Assembly (NCBI GenBank): GCA_016712415.1
Contig: JADJRC010000016.1
Coordinates: 124,001-188,000 of the forward strand
Direction of reading: 5' to 3'
Length of the DNA stretch: 64,000 nt
DNA from: Lewinellaceae bacterium
GTDB taxonomy: Bacteria > Bacteroidota > Bacteroidia > Chitinophagales > Saprospiraceae
This document shows positions 17,158 to 25,630 of the stretch, piece after piece (position 1 is the first letter of the stretch; each line of letters opens with the position of its first letter). The position numbers were made by a program, and so were the translations under genes. A model generated the notes under the pieces. The model was not told the origin of the DNA. It made no database searches and worked only from the letters and a program-made list of their open reading frames with translations.

Positions 17158-17165
17158 CAAATGTA
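17158..17165 (-). promoter_or_regulatory. -7 motif for the DUF4231 unit
   Basis: TACATTTG on the minus strand, 17 nt before the ATG at 17140, fits TAnnTTTG. The opposite-strand promoter of ggt is about 40 bp away, so the region is a divergent promoter. Confidence 0.5.
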
Positions 17166-17198
17166 GGGCGAACTTATCCAAGTATGCAAATCGCATTA

Positions 17199-17206
17199 TA
17201 GGTTTG
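17199..17206 (+). promoter_or_regulatory. -7 motif for gamma-glutamyltransferase
   Basis: TAGGTTTG fits TAnnTTTG and lies about 50 nt before the ggt start at 17258. Confidence 0.45.
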
Positions 17207-17257
17207 CTATCCGGATGTGTCCATAATCATTCATTCTTACTGTATAAAACTTTCACT

Positions 17258-18964
17258 ATGAGTTTCTTGCGAAAATACTTGCCGGTTTTGGTTGCCTTTT
17301 TTCTGTTTTGTACAGTCGTGGGGGCGCAGATCGTTCCATTCCCTTATGAAATTCAGAAAACGGTTGTAGCCGACAGTGCGGTTGTGGTTACGGCCCATCC
17401 GCTGGCAACAAGCGTCGGATTGGCAATATTGCACAAGGGCGGCAACGCGGTCGACGCGGCGGTGGCGGTACAGTTTGCACTTGCGGTCGTATATCCACAG
17501 GCGGGTAATATCGGCGGCGGCGGGTTTATGATCTACCGCGGAAAAGACGGCCAGACCGCAGCGCTCGACTATCGCGAAAAAGCCCCTGCGGCAGCTACGG
17601 AGACTATGTTTCAGGACTCGGCAGGGAATGTTATTGCAGTGAAAAGCCGGCTTGGGATATTCGCTTCCGGTGTGCCGGGTACCGTCGACGGAATGTGGGA
17701 AGCGCACCGGAAATACGGTCGCCTGAGTTGGGGCGAACTGGTGACGCCTGCTATAGAACTCGCCGAAAAAGGGTTTCAGATAACAGAACAGGAGGCCAAA
17801 AACCTGCATGCCGAACGCTATACATTTGTCCGGCAATCTTCCGTGATGCCCGCCTTTGTAAAGTTGGAAGAGTGGCAGGCGGGCGACTGGCTGATCCAGA
17901 AAGAACTCGCGCAGACGCTGGCGCGCATCGCCGGTTATGGCCGCGACGGGTTTTATACAGGTGGGACGGCGATGCTGATCGTCAACGAGATGACCAAAAG
18001 AGGCGGACTGATCAGTTACGAAGACCTGAGTACTTATAAGAGCGTATGGCGGACGCCCCTCGAATTTGACTACAAGGACCTGCATATTATTGCCATGCCG
18101 CCGCCCAGCAGCGGGGGCATCATCCTGCGCCAGCTGCTGGGTATGATCGAGGGTTATCCGCTGAAGACCTATGGTTTCCATTCCGTACAGGCGATCCACC
18201 TGATGGCGGAAGCCGAACGCCGGTCGTACGCCGACCGCGCCGGGCACATGGGTGATCCGGATTTTTGGAAAGTCCCGTTAAAGCAATTGACGGATACCGC
18301 CTATATCCGGTCGCGTATGGCCGATTTCGATCCGGCGAAGGTGAGCGCCAGCGCAGGTATACAGGCCGGAAAAGTGAAGGAGAGCGAAGAGACGACGCAT
18401 TTTTCGATCGTAGATGCGGAAGGCAATGCCGTGTCGGTCACCACGACGCTCAACGACAGTTATGGCAGCCGGGTGGTGGTCACAGGCGCCGGCTTCATCC
18501 TGAACAACGAAATGGACGATTTCAGCGCAAAACCCGGCGCGCCCAACCTGTACGGCGCCGTGGGCGGCAAAGCCAATGCCGTGGCGCCCGGCAAACGCCC
18601 CCTGAGCAGCATGACACCCTGTATCATTACCCGGAAAGGCGTCGCCTGGATGGTCGTCGGCACACCCGGTGGCACCACCATACCTACCAGCGTATTCCAG
18701 ATCATCGCAAATGTGGCCGAGTTCGACATGCCGCTGCCCGATGCGGTAAAGGCCGGAAGATTTCACCACCAGTGGAAACCCGACAAGATATTTGTTGAAG
18801 AAGGCGCCGTCAGTGAAGAAATTATGAACCAGCTCGGCGCAATGGGGCATATTGTAGAACCGCGTGGCCCGATTGGCAGGGTAGAAGCAATTCTTCGGCT
18901 CGGAGATGGCCGCTGGCAGGGCGTGGCCGACAGTCGCGGCGACGATGCCGCAGGCGGGTATTGA
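17258..18964 (+). CDS. ggt: Gamma-glutamyltransferase
   Basis: A 568-aa periplasmic Ntn-hydrolase that transfers or hydrolyses the gamma-glutamyl group of glutathione. A signal peptide (MSFLRKYLPVLVAFFLFCTVVGAQ) is followed by the large subunit: HPLATSVGLAILHKGGNAVDAAVA, GNIGGGGFMIYR, LDYREKAPAAA. Autocleavage is expected before the first threonine of EETTHFSIVDAEGNAVS, which becomes the N-terminal nucleophile of the small subunit. GSRVV and KRPLSSMTPCIITR are the later active-site stretches. The start at 17258 is preferred over the longer open frame because it begins the signal peptide and follows the -7 motif at 17199. Confidence 0.93.
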   Translation: MSFLRKYLPVLVAFFLFCTVVGAQIVPFPYEIQKTVVADSAVVVTAHPLATSVGLAILHKGGNAVDAAVAVQFALAVVYPQAGNIGGGGFMIYRGKDGQTAALDYREKAPAAATETMFQDSAGNVIAVKSRLGIFASGVPGTVDGMWEAHRKYGRLSWGELVTPAIELAEKGFQITEQEAKNLHAERYTFVRQSSVMPAFVKLEEWQAGDWLIQKELAQTLARIAGYGRDGFYTGGTAMLIVNEMTKRGGLISYEDLSTYKSVWRTPLEFDYKDLHIIAMPPPSSGGIILRQLLGMIEGYPLKTYGFHSVQAIHLMAEAERRSYADRAGHMGDPDFWKVPLKQLTDTAYIRSRMADFDPAKVSASAGIQAGKVKESEETTHFSIVDAEGNAVSVTTTLNDSYGSRVVVTGAGFILNNEMDDFSAKPGAPNLYGAVGGKANAVAPGKRPLSSMTPCIITRKGVAWMVVGTPGGTTIPTSVFQIIANVAEFDMPLPDAVKAGRFHHQWKPDKIFVEEGAVSEEIMNQLGAMGHIVEPRGPIGRVEAILRLGDGRWQGVADSRGDDAAGGY

Positions 18965-19054
18965 GAATCCGACTGTTTCTGAGCGTATTTGCAGCAAACT
19001 TCACGGTCCCAAACCCAAAATGGCACATGCTGACGCATGGTCAGCCCTGCCTGT

Positions 19055-19111
19055 TCCCACTTTTGCCCACCTGTCCCGGCATCCGGCCGGACAAGTCTCC
19101 ACTTTTTCCCA
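19055..19111 (-). promoter_or_regulatory. MraZ-box-like repeats on the opposite strand
   Basis: On the minus strand TGGGC and TGGGA occur 10 bp apart (19065-19069 and 19055-19059), and TGGGA/TGGAG 10 bp apart (19107-19111 and 19097-19101). This is the same 5-nt motif, 5-nt spacer pattern as the MraZ box at 19348, but inverted and about 250-290 bp upstream of it. Confidence 0.35.
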
Positions 19112-19330
19112 CCTCTTTCTGAATTCAAGTAATATTACCCGATTCAAACACCGAAAAGGAAGTATTCAGGCTGACAAACACGTTTTTCGCAAGCAAAACG
19201 ATGGAATTTATCTCGGTTTTGCATTTCCAGGCGTTTTCGTATTTCAATTTAACATTTTCAGAAAATATTTTAAATTATTGATTATCAGTACTTAATAAAA
19301 AATAATTACTTTTTTATGTAAAAAAACAGG
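19112..19330. other. AT-rich gap before the dcw promoter
   Basis: Part of the 498-bp gap between ggt and mraZ. It is strongly AT-rich with runs of A and T (for example TTAATAAAAAATAATT near 19292-19307). I see no open frame, hairpin terminator or RNA gene in it. Intrinsic bending or an UP-like role is possible but not shown. Confidence 0.4.
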
Positions 19331-19347
19331 AAAAAAATGTTGGAATG

Positions 19348-19378
19348 TGGGAAAATGTGGGAAAAGAGGATACATTTG
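19348..19378 (+). promoter_or_regulatory. MraZ box and dcw promoter
   Basis: TGGGA at 19348-19352 and again at 19358-19362, 10 bp apart with AAATG between them, is the classic MraZ binding pattern (TGGGN direct repeats with 5-nt spacers). TACATTTG at 19371-19378 fits the Bacteroidota -7 element right after it. MraZ is known to repress its own cluster through such boxes, so autoregulation of the dcw operon is the expected meaning. Confidence 0.75.
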
Positions 19379-19462
19379 TGGCGGTGAATTATAGGCGAGT
19401 ATCCCACATTACAACGTCTGTAGCGCTCCGAAGCAGAAATAAGTCAGTCCCACACTGAAAAC

Positions 19463-19945
19463 ATGCAACTCATAGGCGAATATCCCGTCGCTCTTGATGA
19501 CAAGGGCCGCATGCGCCTTCCAACAGCGCTGCTCCGCCAGCTGGGTGATAAACCCAATGGCGAGGGTTCCGGTTATGAGTTTGTAGTCAACAGGGGTTTT
19601 GAAAAGTGTCTCACACTTTACCCAAAACCGGTCTGGGATGGCATCGCTGCCAAGTTGAGCCGTCTCAATCGTTTTAATGACCGGAACCGCGCCTTTATTC
19701 GCTCCTTTTACCTCGGAGCGTATCCAATCGCCTCCGATAGCGCGGATCGGATTCTTCTGCAAAAACATTTGATGGATTATGCGGGTCTGGGCAAAGATGC
19801 CGTACTCGTCGCTATGGATGATCGAATTGAGATATGGTCGCCTGATGAACATGCGCGCGTTGCCGCGATGGATGTCAACGACTTTGCAGATCTCGCCAAT
19901 AACGTTATGGGCGGGGGTCTGGACGGGGTAGGGGACGTGGAATAA
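19463..19945 (+). CDS. mraZ: Division/cell wall cluster transcriptional repressor MraZ
   Basis: A 160-aa DNA-binding protein with two SpoVT/AbrB-like halves that forms a ring and binds TGGGN repeats. The first half holds GEYPVALDDKGRMRLP (residues 4-19, with the DxKGR motif); the second holds GAYPIASDSADRILLQKHLMDYAG, where the second motif is degenerate (DSADR rather than DKQGR). The conserved IEIWSPDEH is near residue 130. It is the first gene of the cluster; the MraZ box lies about 100 bp upstream. The ATG at 19463 gives the normal MQLIGEY start. Confidence 0.93.
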   Translation: MQLIGEYPVALDDKGRMRLPTALLRQLGDKPNGEGSGYEFVVNRGFEKCLTLYPKPVWDGIAAKLSRLNRFNDRNRAFIRSFYLGAYPIASDSADRILLQKHLMDYAGLGKDAVLVAMDDRIEIWSPDEHARVAAMDVNDFADLANNVMGGGLDGVGDVE

Positions 19946-20004
19946 TGAAGTTACAGGTTGTAGTTGCCGGCTGTGTGCCGCGACTCACAACGCACAATTA
20001 AAAA

Positions 20005-20919
20005 ATGTATCACGAGACAGTCCTTCTTTCTGAATCCATTGATTATCTGAATGTTATGCCAGGCATGATCTATGTCGATGCGACATTTGGAGGAGGAGGA
20101 CACTCCAGGTTGATACTGCAAAAACTGGGCGGCAAAGGCCGCCTGTACGCCTTCGATCAGGATGAAGACGCGAAGCGAAACACTGAACAGCAGGAATTTT
20201 CAGCGAATCCTTCCTTTTTTTTTATCCACTCGAATTTCAGGCATTTGAAACGGCAATTGCGCGCTGAAGCGCTTCGATCCGGAACGGTCAATGGAATTCT
20301 GGCCGACCTCGGCGTCAGCAGTTTTCAACTCGACACGGCCGAACGCGGATTCAGTTACCGTTTTGAAGCGGAACTGGACATGCGGATGAACAGGCTGGAC
20401 GGGTTGACTGCCGCTGATGTGCTCAATACCTATGATGCGGCGGCCCTGCAGCGTGTCTTCAGCGAACTAGGAGAAGTGCGCAACTCGAAAACACTGGCGC
20501 TGGCGGTGCTTCGGCTCCGGGAGCAAAAGCCCATTCGCACGACGGGCGATCTGGTGGATTTGTGCAGCAAAAACCTCATGGGCGACCGCATGCGCTACTT
20601 CTCGCAGGTGTTTCAGGCGCTGCGCATGGAGGTGAATGACGAACTCGGCGCGCTTGAAGCCTTTTTGAACGATGCATATGAAATGCTTGCGCCGGGCGGG
20701 CGGCTGGCTGTCATCACCTTCCATTCCCTGGAAGACCGAATGGTGAAGAACTTTTTGAAGGCCGGTAATATCGGCGGCGAGATGAATACAGACTTCTACG
20801 GGAATATCACACGGCCCTTCGAGCTGATCACCAAAAAGCCGGTAGAGCCCCGGGAAGCGGAAATTGCAGGAAATCCAAGGGCGCGCAGCGCAAAACTGCG
20901 CGTCGGACAAAAAATATAA
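20005..20919 (+). CDS. rsmH: 16S rRNA m4C1402 methyltransferase RsmH
   Basis: A 304-aa SAM-dependent methyltransferase (formerly MraW) that N4-methylates C1402 in the ribosomal P site. Starts with YHETVLLSESIDYL, then the SAM-binding DATFGGGGHSRLIL (residues 25-38), ADLGVSSFQLDTAERGFSYR, LDMRMN, and FHSLEDRMVKNF near the C-terminus, all diagnostic. The length is typical. It lies 59 bp after mraZ and 21 bp before the ftsL-like gene. Confidence 0.95.
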   Translation: MYHETVLLSESIDYLNVMPGMIYVDATFGGGGHSRLILQKLGGKGRLYAFDQDEDAKRNTEQQEFSANPSFFFIHSNFRHLKRQLRAEALRSGTVNGILADLGVSSFQLDTAERGFSYRFEAELDMRMNRLDGLTAADVLNTYDAAALQRVFSELGEVRNSKTLALAVLRLREQKPIRTTGDLVDLCSKNLMGDRMRYFSQVFQALRMEVNDELGALEAFLNDAYEMLAPGGRLAVITFHSLEDRMVKNFLKAGNIGGEMNTDFYGNITRPFELITKKPVEPREAEIAGNPRARSAKLRVGQKI

Positions 20920-20940
20920 CAACTAATAAAGTACCGGAAT

Positions 20941-21249
20941 ATGGCGAATAAAATGCTTGCGGCATTCAATGTGAGTCAGCACACCACCAACCTGGTGTTC
21001 GGCAACTTTCAGTTTGTCCTGTTTCTCGGGTTTCTCGGAATTGTCTACATCGCCAATGCGCACTTTTCCGAAAAAAACGTGCGCCGTATCCAGCAATTGC
21101 AAAAAGAGATCAAGGAACTGAAATGGGAATATACCTCGATTAAAAGCGAAACAATGTACAAATCCATGCAAAGCCAGATTGACGAAAGCCTTGAACCGGC
21201 AGGGTTGAATCTGGAAAATCAGGGACCGAAAGTGATAAGTGTTAAGTGA
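20941..21249 (+). CDS. FtsL-like cell division protein
   Basis: A 102-aa bitopic protein at the position of ftsL, between rsmH and ftsI. Residues 20-40 form the membrane helix (NFQFVLFLGFLGIVYIANAH); residues 44-75 are a heptad-rich coiled coil (NVRRIQQLQKEIKELKWEYTS), as in FtsL, which pairs with FtsB and FtsQ in the divisome. The Bacteroidota form is hard to recognise by similarity, so position and topology carry the call. The final codons (VISVK and the stop) are already inside the heptamer array that starts at 21232, which suggests the original C-terminus was replaced by repeat sequence. Confidence 0.8.
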   Translation: MANKMLAAFNVSQHTTNLVFGNFQFVLFLGFLGIVYIANAHFSEKNVRRIQQLQKEIKELKWEYTSIKSETMYKSMQSQIDESLEPAGLNLENQGPKVISVK

Positions 21250-21329
21250 TAAGTGATAAGTGGTTAGTGATAAGTGGTTAGTGATAAGTGGTTAGTGATA
21301 AGTGGTTAGTGGTTAGTGGTTAGTGTTGA
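21232..21329 (+). repeat. Heptanucleotide array, units GTGATAA / GTGGTTA (14 units)
   Basis: Fourteen consecutive 7-nt units, mostly alternating GTGATAA and GTGGTTA. It begins inside the ftsL-like gene and provides its TGA stop (21247-21249). The reverse complement reads CACTTATCACTAACC, nearly the same as the CACTTAACACTAACC of the array at 21764. The two arrays around the four-helix-bundle gene are therefore inverted relative to each other. Confidence 0.92.
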
Positions 21330-21377
21330 ATATTAAGTGATTGATAAATAAGTAATTAAATATTTAAAATATATTTT

Positions 21378-21752
21378 ATGGAAGAAAAAATTAATAATAA
21401 GGGGGCATTGCGTGAAAAAAGTTTCAACCTGGCCTTGAGGTTAATAAAAATGTGCCGCTATATCAGGGAAGAGAGGAGAGAATTTGACATAACAAAACAG
21501 CTGTTGAAAAGTGGAACCAACCCCGGCGCGATGGTGCGGGAATCGGAATACGCAGAAACGGGTGCTGATTTTATACACAAGTTGGGCATAGCCCAAAAGG
21601 AACTGAATGAGTCACGTTTCTGGATCGATTTGCTGTATGCCGCTGAATATATCCAGGAACCCGAATACCGGTCCATCATGGAAGATGTCGATGAGGTGAT
21701 GCGGCTACTCACAAGCTCCATAAAAACCAGAAAACAAAACCTAAAGAAATAA
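21378..21752 (+). CDS. Four-helix bundle protein (S23/IVP family)
   Basis: A 124-aa all-helical protein with the family's typical pattern: LREKSFNLALRLIKMCRYI, ITKQLLKSGTNPGAMVRES, the E-rich DFIHKLGIAQKELNESRFWI and a final helix. Relatives are encoded in intervening sequences of 23S rRNA genes (IVP/S23), as stand-alone genes in many Bacteroidota, and as Avd accessory proteins of diversity-generating retroelements; no reverse transcriptase is nearby. It interrupts ftsL and ftsI in the dcw cluster and is flanked on both sides by inverted heptamer arrays. Its sequence looks more AT-rich than neighbouring genes, which suggests later insertion. Function unknown, probably nucleic-acid binding. 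Confidence 0.85.
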   Translation: MEEKINNKGALREKSFNLALRLIKMCRYIREERREFDITKQLLKSGTNPGAMVRESEYAETGADFIHKLGIAQKELNESRFWIDLLYAAEYIQEPEYRSIMEDVDEVMRLLTSSIKTRKQNLKK

Positions 21753-21763
21753 AGTGTAATAAT

Positions 21764-21924
21764 CACTCATCACTTAACACTAACCACTTAACACTAACCA
21801 CTTAACACTAACCACTTAACACTAACCACTTAACACTAACCACTTAACACTAACCACTTAACACTAACCACTTAACACTAACCACTTAACACTAACCACT
21901 TAACACTCATCACTTAACACTAAC
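21764..21924 (+). repeat. Heptanucleotide array, units CACTTAA / CACTAAC (23 units)
   Basis: Twenty-three exact 7-nt units, mostly alternating CACTTAA and CACTAAC, with CACTCAT at unit 1 and unit 21. It starts 12 bp after the four-helix-bundle stop and ends 5 bp before the ATG of the PBP gene, so it also forms the PBP gene's 5' leader. It is complementary in sense to the array at 21232-21329. Confidence 0.93.
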
Positions 21925-21929
21925 AAACA

Positions 21930-24074
21930 ATGCTCAATATCAAAAACGAGGTTCTTGTTCGCGTATACGCAGTGGCAGCACTGATCGTATTCGTGGCCGT
22001 CGTGATATTCGGGCGTTTGTACCAGATCAGTGTGGTGCAGGCTTCAAAGTGGCGTGCTAAGTCGGACAGCCTGTATGTAAAAATAGTCGATGCCCCGTCG
22101 CAACGCGGCAATATCCTTGCCGACGACGGAAGTCTGCTGGCTACTTCCCTGCCTTTCTTTGACGTTCACTGGGACGCCAAAGCGGAAGGCCTGACCGAAG
22201 ATATTTTCAACCCGGCCGCTGTTGACAGCCTCGCATGGTTTCTGTCGACCTACATCGACCAGCAATATACCCCCGGCGCATACCGCGACTGGCTGATCGA
22301 CCTGCGCAATGCGCCGGACGATACACGCGGCATCCGCTATATCCCCATTGCAAAAGATCTTCCTTACAATAAAGCACTGCTTATCAAGACCTTCCCCATA
22401 TTCAGGGAAGGCCGTTACAGGGGCGGCTTTATCATGGAACAGAAACCACGGCGCGAACGGCCATTCAAACTACTGGCACAACGCACCATCGGCTATACCC
22501 GTGAAGGTGCGTTGCCAGTGGGTTTGGAAGGCAGTTTCTACAACGTTCTGGAAGGCCGCCCCGGCAAACAACTGATGATTCGTGTGCCCGGCGACCTCTA
22601 TATCCCGGTCGACGATCTGGCGGAAATAGAGCCGGAGGCAGGCGACGATGTCGTCACTACCCTCGACATCAACGTGCAGGATGTGGCCGAAAATGCCCTG
22701 CTCAAGGCATGCCAGACCCACAACGCCGACCACGGCTGCGCCATCGTTATGGAAGTAAAGACCGGAAAAATACGGGCCATGGCAAACATCGGCCGCACGC
22801 CCGAGGGCTGGTGGGAAACCTACAACTATGCCATTGGCGAGCGGGTGGAGCCAGGCTCGATGTTCAAACTCGCTTCTTTCATGGCCATGATGGAAGACGA
22901 TTATATCGACGATTTTGACCAGCCGATCCCGGTGTATAAAGGCAAAGTAAAGATTTACGACGAAGAACTGGTCGACGCAGAGCCGCACGGCCTGGACACG
23001 ATGACCGTCAAACAAATTTTTGCGCACTCCTCCAACGTGGGCACAGCGACGATGGTCCAGAACTTCTACGGCAAAGGCAATGCGGATAAATTCGTACAAC
23101 ACCTGCGCGATTTCGGACTCGATCTCTCCACCGGTATCGAAGTGGGCGGCGAAGAGACGCCAATTGTTAAAAATCCCAATGATCCGAAAAGTGAGTGGTC
23201 GGGTACCACCCTGCCGTGGATGAGCATCGGGTACGAATTGCTGCTGACGCCGCTACAGCTGCTGACTTTTTACAACGCCGTTGCCAATAACGGGCGTATG
23301 ATGAAACCGTATATCGTACAGCGCACCGAGCGCTATGGCGAACCGATCCGGGAGTTCAACCCATCGGTGGTCAAGCGCAGTATTGCCTCTGCCGGTACCA
23401 TAAAAAAGGCAAAAGAACTGCTGAAGGCTGTCGTATCAGAGGGCACCGCCCGGAAAATACGCTCCGACAATATCGTGCTGGCCGGGAAAACCGGTACTGC
23501 CCAGTTAAACTACCACAAGTTCCGGGCATCGAAAGGCATACGCCACCAGGCCGGCTTCTGCGGCTTTTTCCCTGCCGACGACCCCGTCTATTCGTGCATC
23601 GTGGTGATCAGCGAACCGGAGCGTGGCGGCTATCACGGCGCAGAAGTAGCCGCTCCGGTATTTCGGGCCATCGCGGATAAATGCTTTGCCATGAAGACCG
23701 AAATGCACGAGCCGATCAATCTGAAAAAACCCGAAAAGTTGAAAACCAGCCAGTTGCCGTCGTACGACGCAGGCAGTTCGGCGGATATCACCAGCAGCCT
23801 GAAATGGCTGGGCATCGACTATTTTGAAGAAGACAAACTGCCCGAATGGACGGTAATGAAGGCGGCGCGCGGCGATTCGCTGATGCTGCTTAGCCGGAAT
23901 ATTTCGGACAAAACGGTGCCTTCTGTAATTGGTATGGGACTGAAAGACGCTATTTACCTGCTCGAAAACCGCGGCTGCCGCGTGCGGGTAAGCGGTGTGG
24001 GCAAAGTGCGGCGCCAAAGTCTGGCGCCGGGAACAAGGGCAAACGGACAATCCTGTGTGCTATACCTTGAATAA
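21930..24074 (+). CDS. ftsI: Division-specific penicillin-binding protein (FtsI type) with PASTA domain
   Basis: A 714-aa class B PBP that cross-links septal peptidoglycan. A short cytoplasmic head and one membrane helix (about residues 8-32) precede the dimerisation domain (QRGNILADDGSLLATSLP at about 57). The transpeptidase follows with all three motifs: S-x-x-K in EPGSMFKLASF (about 312), SSN in AHSSNVGTATM (about 370), and KTGTAQL (about 519). Residues about 650-714 form a PASTA repeat (VPSVIGMGLKDAIYLLENRG), the usual end in this phylum (PBP2/SpoVD type). The ATG at 21930 directly follows the repeat array, so its translation signal lies in repeat DNA. Confidence 0.92.
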   Translation: MLNIKNEVLVRVYAVAALIVFVAVVIFGRLYQISVVQASKWRAKSDSLYVKIVDAPSQRGNILADDGSLLATSLPFFDVHWDAKAEGLTEDIFNPAAVDSLAWFLSTYIDQQYTPGAYRDWLIDLRNAPDDTRGIRYIPIAKDLPYNKALLIKTFPIFREGRYRGGFIMEQKPRRERPFKLLAQRTIGYTREGALPVGLEGSFYNVLEGRPGKQLMIRVPGDLYIPVDDLAEIEPEAGDDVVTTLDINVQDVAENALLKACQTHNADHGCAIVMEVKTGKIRAMANIGRTPEGWWETYNYAIGERVEPGSMFKLASFMAMMEDDYIDDFDQPIPVYKGKVKIYDEELVDAEPHGLDTMTVKQIFAHSSNVGTATMVQNFYGKGNADKFVQHLRDFGLDLSTGIEVGGEETPIVKNPNDPKSEWSGTTLPWMSIGYELLLTPLQLLTFYNAVANNGRMMKPYIVQRTERYGEPIREFNPSVVKRSIASAGTIKKAKELLKAVVSEGTARKIRSDNIVLAGKTGTAQLNYHKFRASKGIRHQAGFCGFFPADDPVYSCIVVISEPERGGYHGAEVAAPVFRAIADKCFAMKTEMHEPINLKKPEKLKTSQLPSYDAGSSADITSSLKWLGIDYFEEDKLPEWTVMKAARGDSLMLLSRNISDKTVPSVIGMGLKDAIYLLENRGCRVRVSGVGKVRRQSLAPGTRANGQSCVLYLE

Positions 24075-24092
24075 ACCAAAAGTATTTTGATC

Positions 24093-25554
24093 ATGACACT
24101 CAACCATCTGCTTAAAAACGTCCGCATTCTGGATACCGTCGGCGACACCGCCGTCGGGGTCGGCGCCATTCGCTTCGACTCGCGACAGGTGCAGCCGGGC
24201 GATGTATTCGTGGCGGTGCGCGGCGCGCAGGTGGATGGGCACGACTATATCGCAACAGCCGTAGAGAAAGGCGCCGCAGCGGTCGTTCAGGAAACGCCCC
24301 TTCCATCGGCGTATCCCGGCGTCACCCTCGTCCGGGCAGACAATACCGCAGAGGCTCTCGGGCAAATGGCAGCCAATTATTACGGCAACCCATCCAGGGA
24401 GGTTAAACTCGTGGGGGTGACCGGCACCAACGGTAAAACGACAATCGTCACGCTCCTTTGGCAACTCTTTAGTCGCCTGGGCCATACCTGCGGCCTTATC
24501 GGCACCAGTGGAAAACAGGGTAGGGGATACCGTACTGACCAGCACCCATACCACTCCCGATGCGGTACAATTCCAGGGACTGCTGCGCCAAATGGCCGAC
24601 GCCGGATGCACATATGTATTTATGGAAGTGAGCAGCCACGCCATTCACCAGCGCCGCATTGCGGGAGCAGTGTTTGCCGGCGGCGTCTTCTCCAACCTGA
24701 CCCACGACCACCTCGACTATCATAACTCCTTTGCAGCATACCGCGACGCCAAAAAAAGATTTTTTGACGACCTGGACAGCACAGCCTTTGCCCTCACCAA
24801 TACCGATGACAAGAATGGCGCTGTCATGCTTCAAAACACCAGGGCATCGAAATATACATACGGACTACAAAAACCTGCCACGTTCAAGACGAGGATTATC
24901 GAAGACGGCTTGTCTGGCCTGACACTTGAAATGGACGGACAAACCCTGCATGCCCGCATGATCGGGGTCTTCAACGCCTACAACCTGACAGCTGCATATG
25001 GCGTCGCCCGGCTCATGGGGCAGGATAAAATGGAAACCCTGACGGTGCTGAGCGACCTGCGCGGTGCGGAAGGCCGGTTCGACTATGTCAACCATCCAGC
25101 CAAACCCGGCTGTATCGGTATCGTGGACTATGCACATACGCCGGATGCCCTGGAAAAGGTGCTGGAGGCTATCCGGAAACTCAAGAAAAAAAACTCGCGC
25201 GTCATCAGTGTCACCGGCGCAGGCGGCGACCGCGACAAAACAAAACGCCCCGTCATGGCCAGGGTTTGCGCCAGACTGAGCGATCAACTGATCCTGACGA
25301 GCGATAATCCGCGTACGGAAGACCCGGCCGCAATATTGCGCGATATGGAAGCCGGACTTGACGCCGAAGCGGTAAAAAAAACGCTGGTGATCCAGGACAG
25401 GCGGCAGGCTATCAAAACGGCTGTAACACTGGCTGGTCCGCAGGATGTCATCCTCGTTGCCGGCAAAGGCCACGAGAAATATCAGGACATCATGGGGGTG
25501 AAATATCCCTTCGACGATAAAGCGGTTTTGGTTGAAATGATGAATGGTGAGTGA
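24093..25554 (+). CDS. murE: UDP-MurNAc-tripeptide synthetase MurE (one-base frameshift)
   Basis: UDP-N-acetylmuramoyl-L-alanyl-D-glutamate--2,6-diaminopimelate ligase, which adds the third stem-peptide residue. The first part (24093-24506) carries FDSRQVQPGDVFVAVRG and the ATP loop VTGTNGKTTIVTLLW. The second part (from 24508) carries VGDTVLTSTHTTPDAV, HDHLDYHNSF, DYAHTPDALEKVL and the DNPRTEDP motif that selects meso-diaminopimelate. They are joined if the A at 24507 is removed (ACC-GTG-GAA), giving a protein of about 487 aa with normal length. As murE is essential, the extra base is most likely a sequence error. The last residues MMNGE and the stop fall in a heptamer array. Confidence 0.92.
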
Positions 25555-25619
25555 GGAATGATGAATGGTGAATGAGGAATGATGAATGAGGAATGAGGAA
25601 TGAGGAATGATGAATGGTG
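25536..25619. repeat. Heptanucleotide array, units AATGATG / AATGAGG / AATGGTG (12 units)
   Basis: Twelve 7-nt units starting in the last codons of murE and including its TGA stop (25552-25554). Same family as the arrays at 37161 (after ftsZ) and, in reverse complement, 9704. Confidence 0.88.
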
Positions 25620-25630
25620 AATATAATGAG

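Noticed and set aside
21378..21752. Avd protein of a diversity-generating retroelement
   Set aside because: The fold family is related, but there is no reverse transcriptase, template repeat or variable-repeat target in the window.
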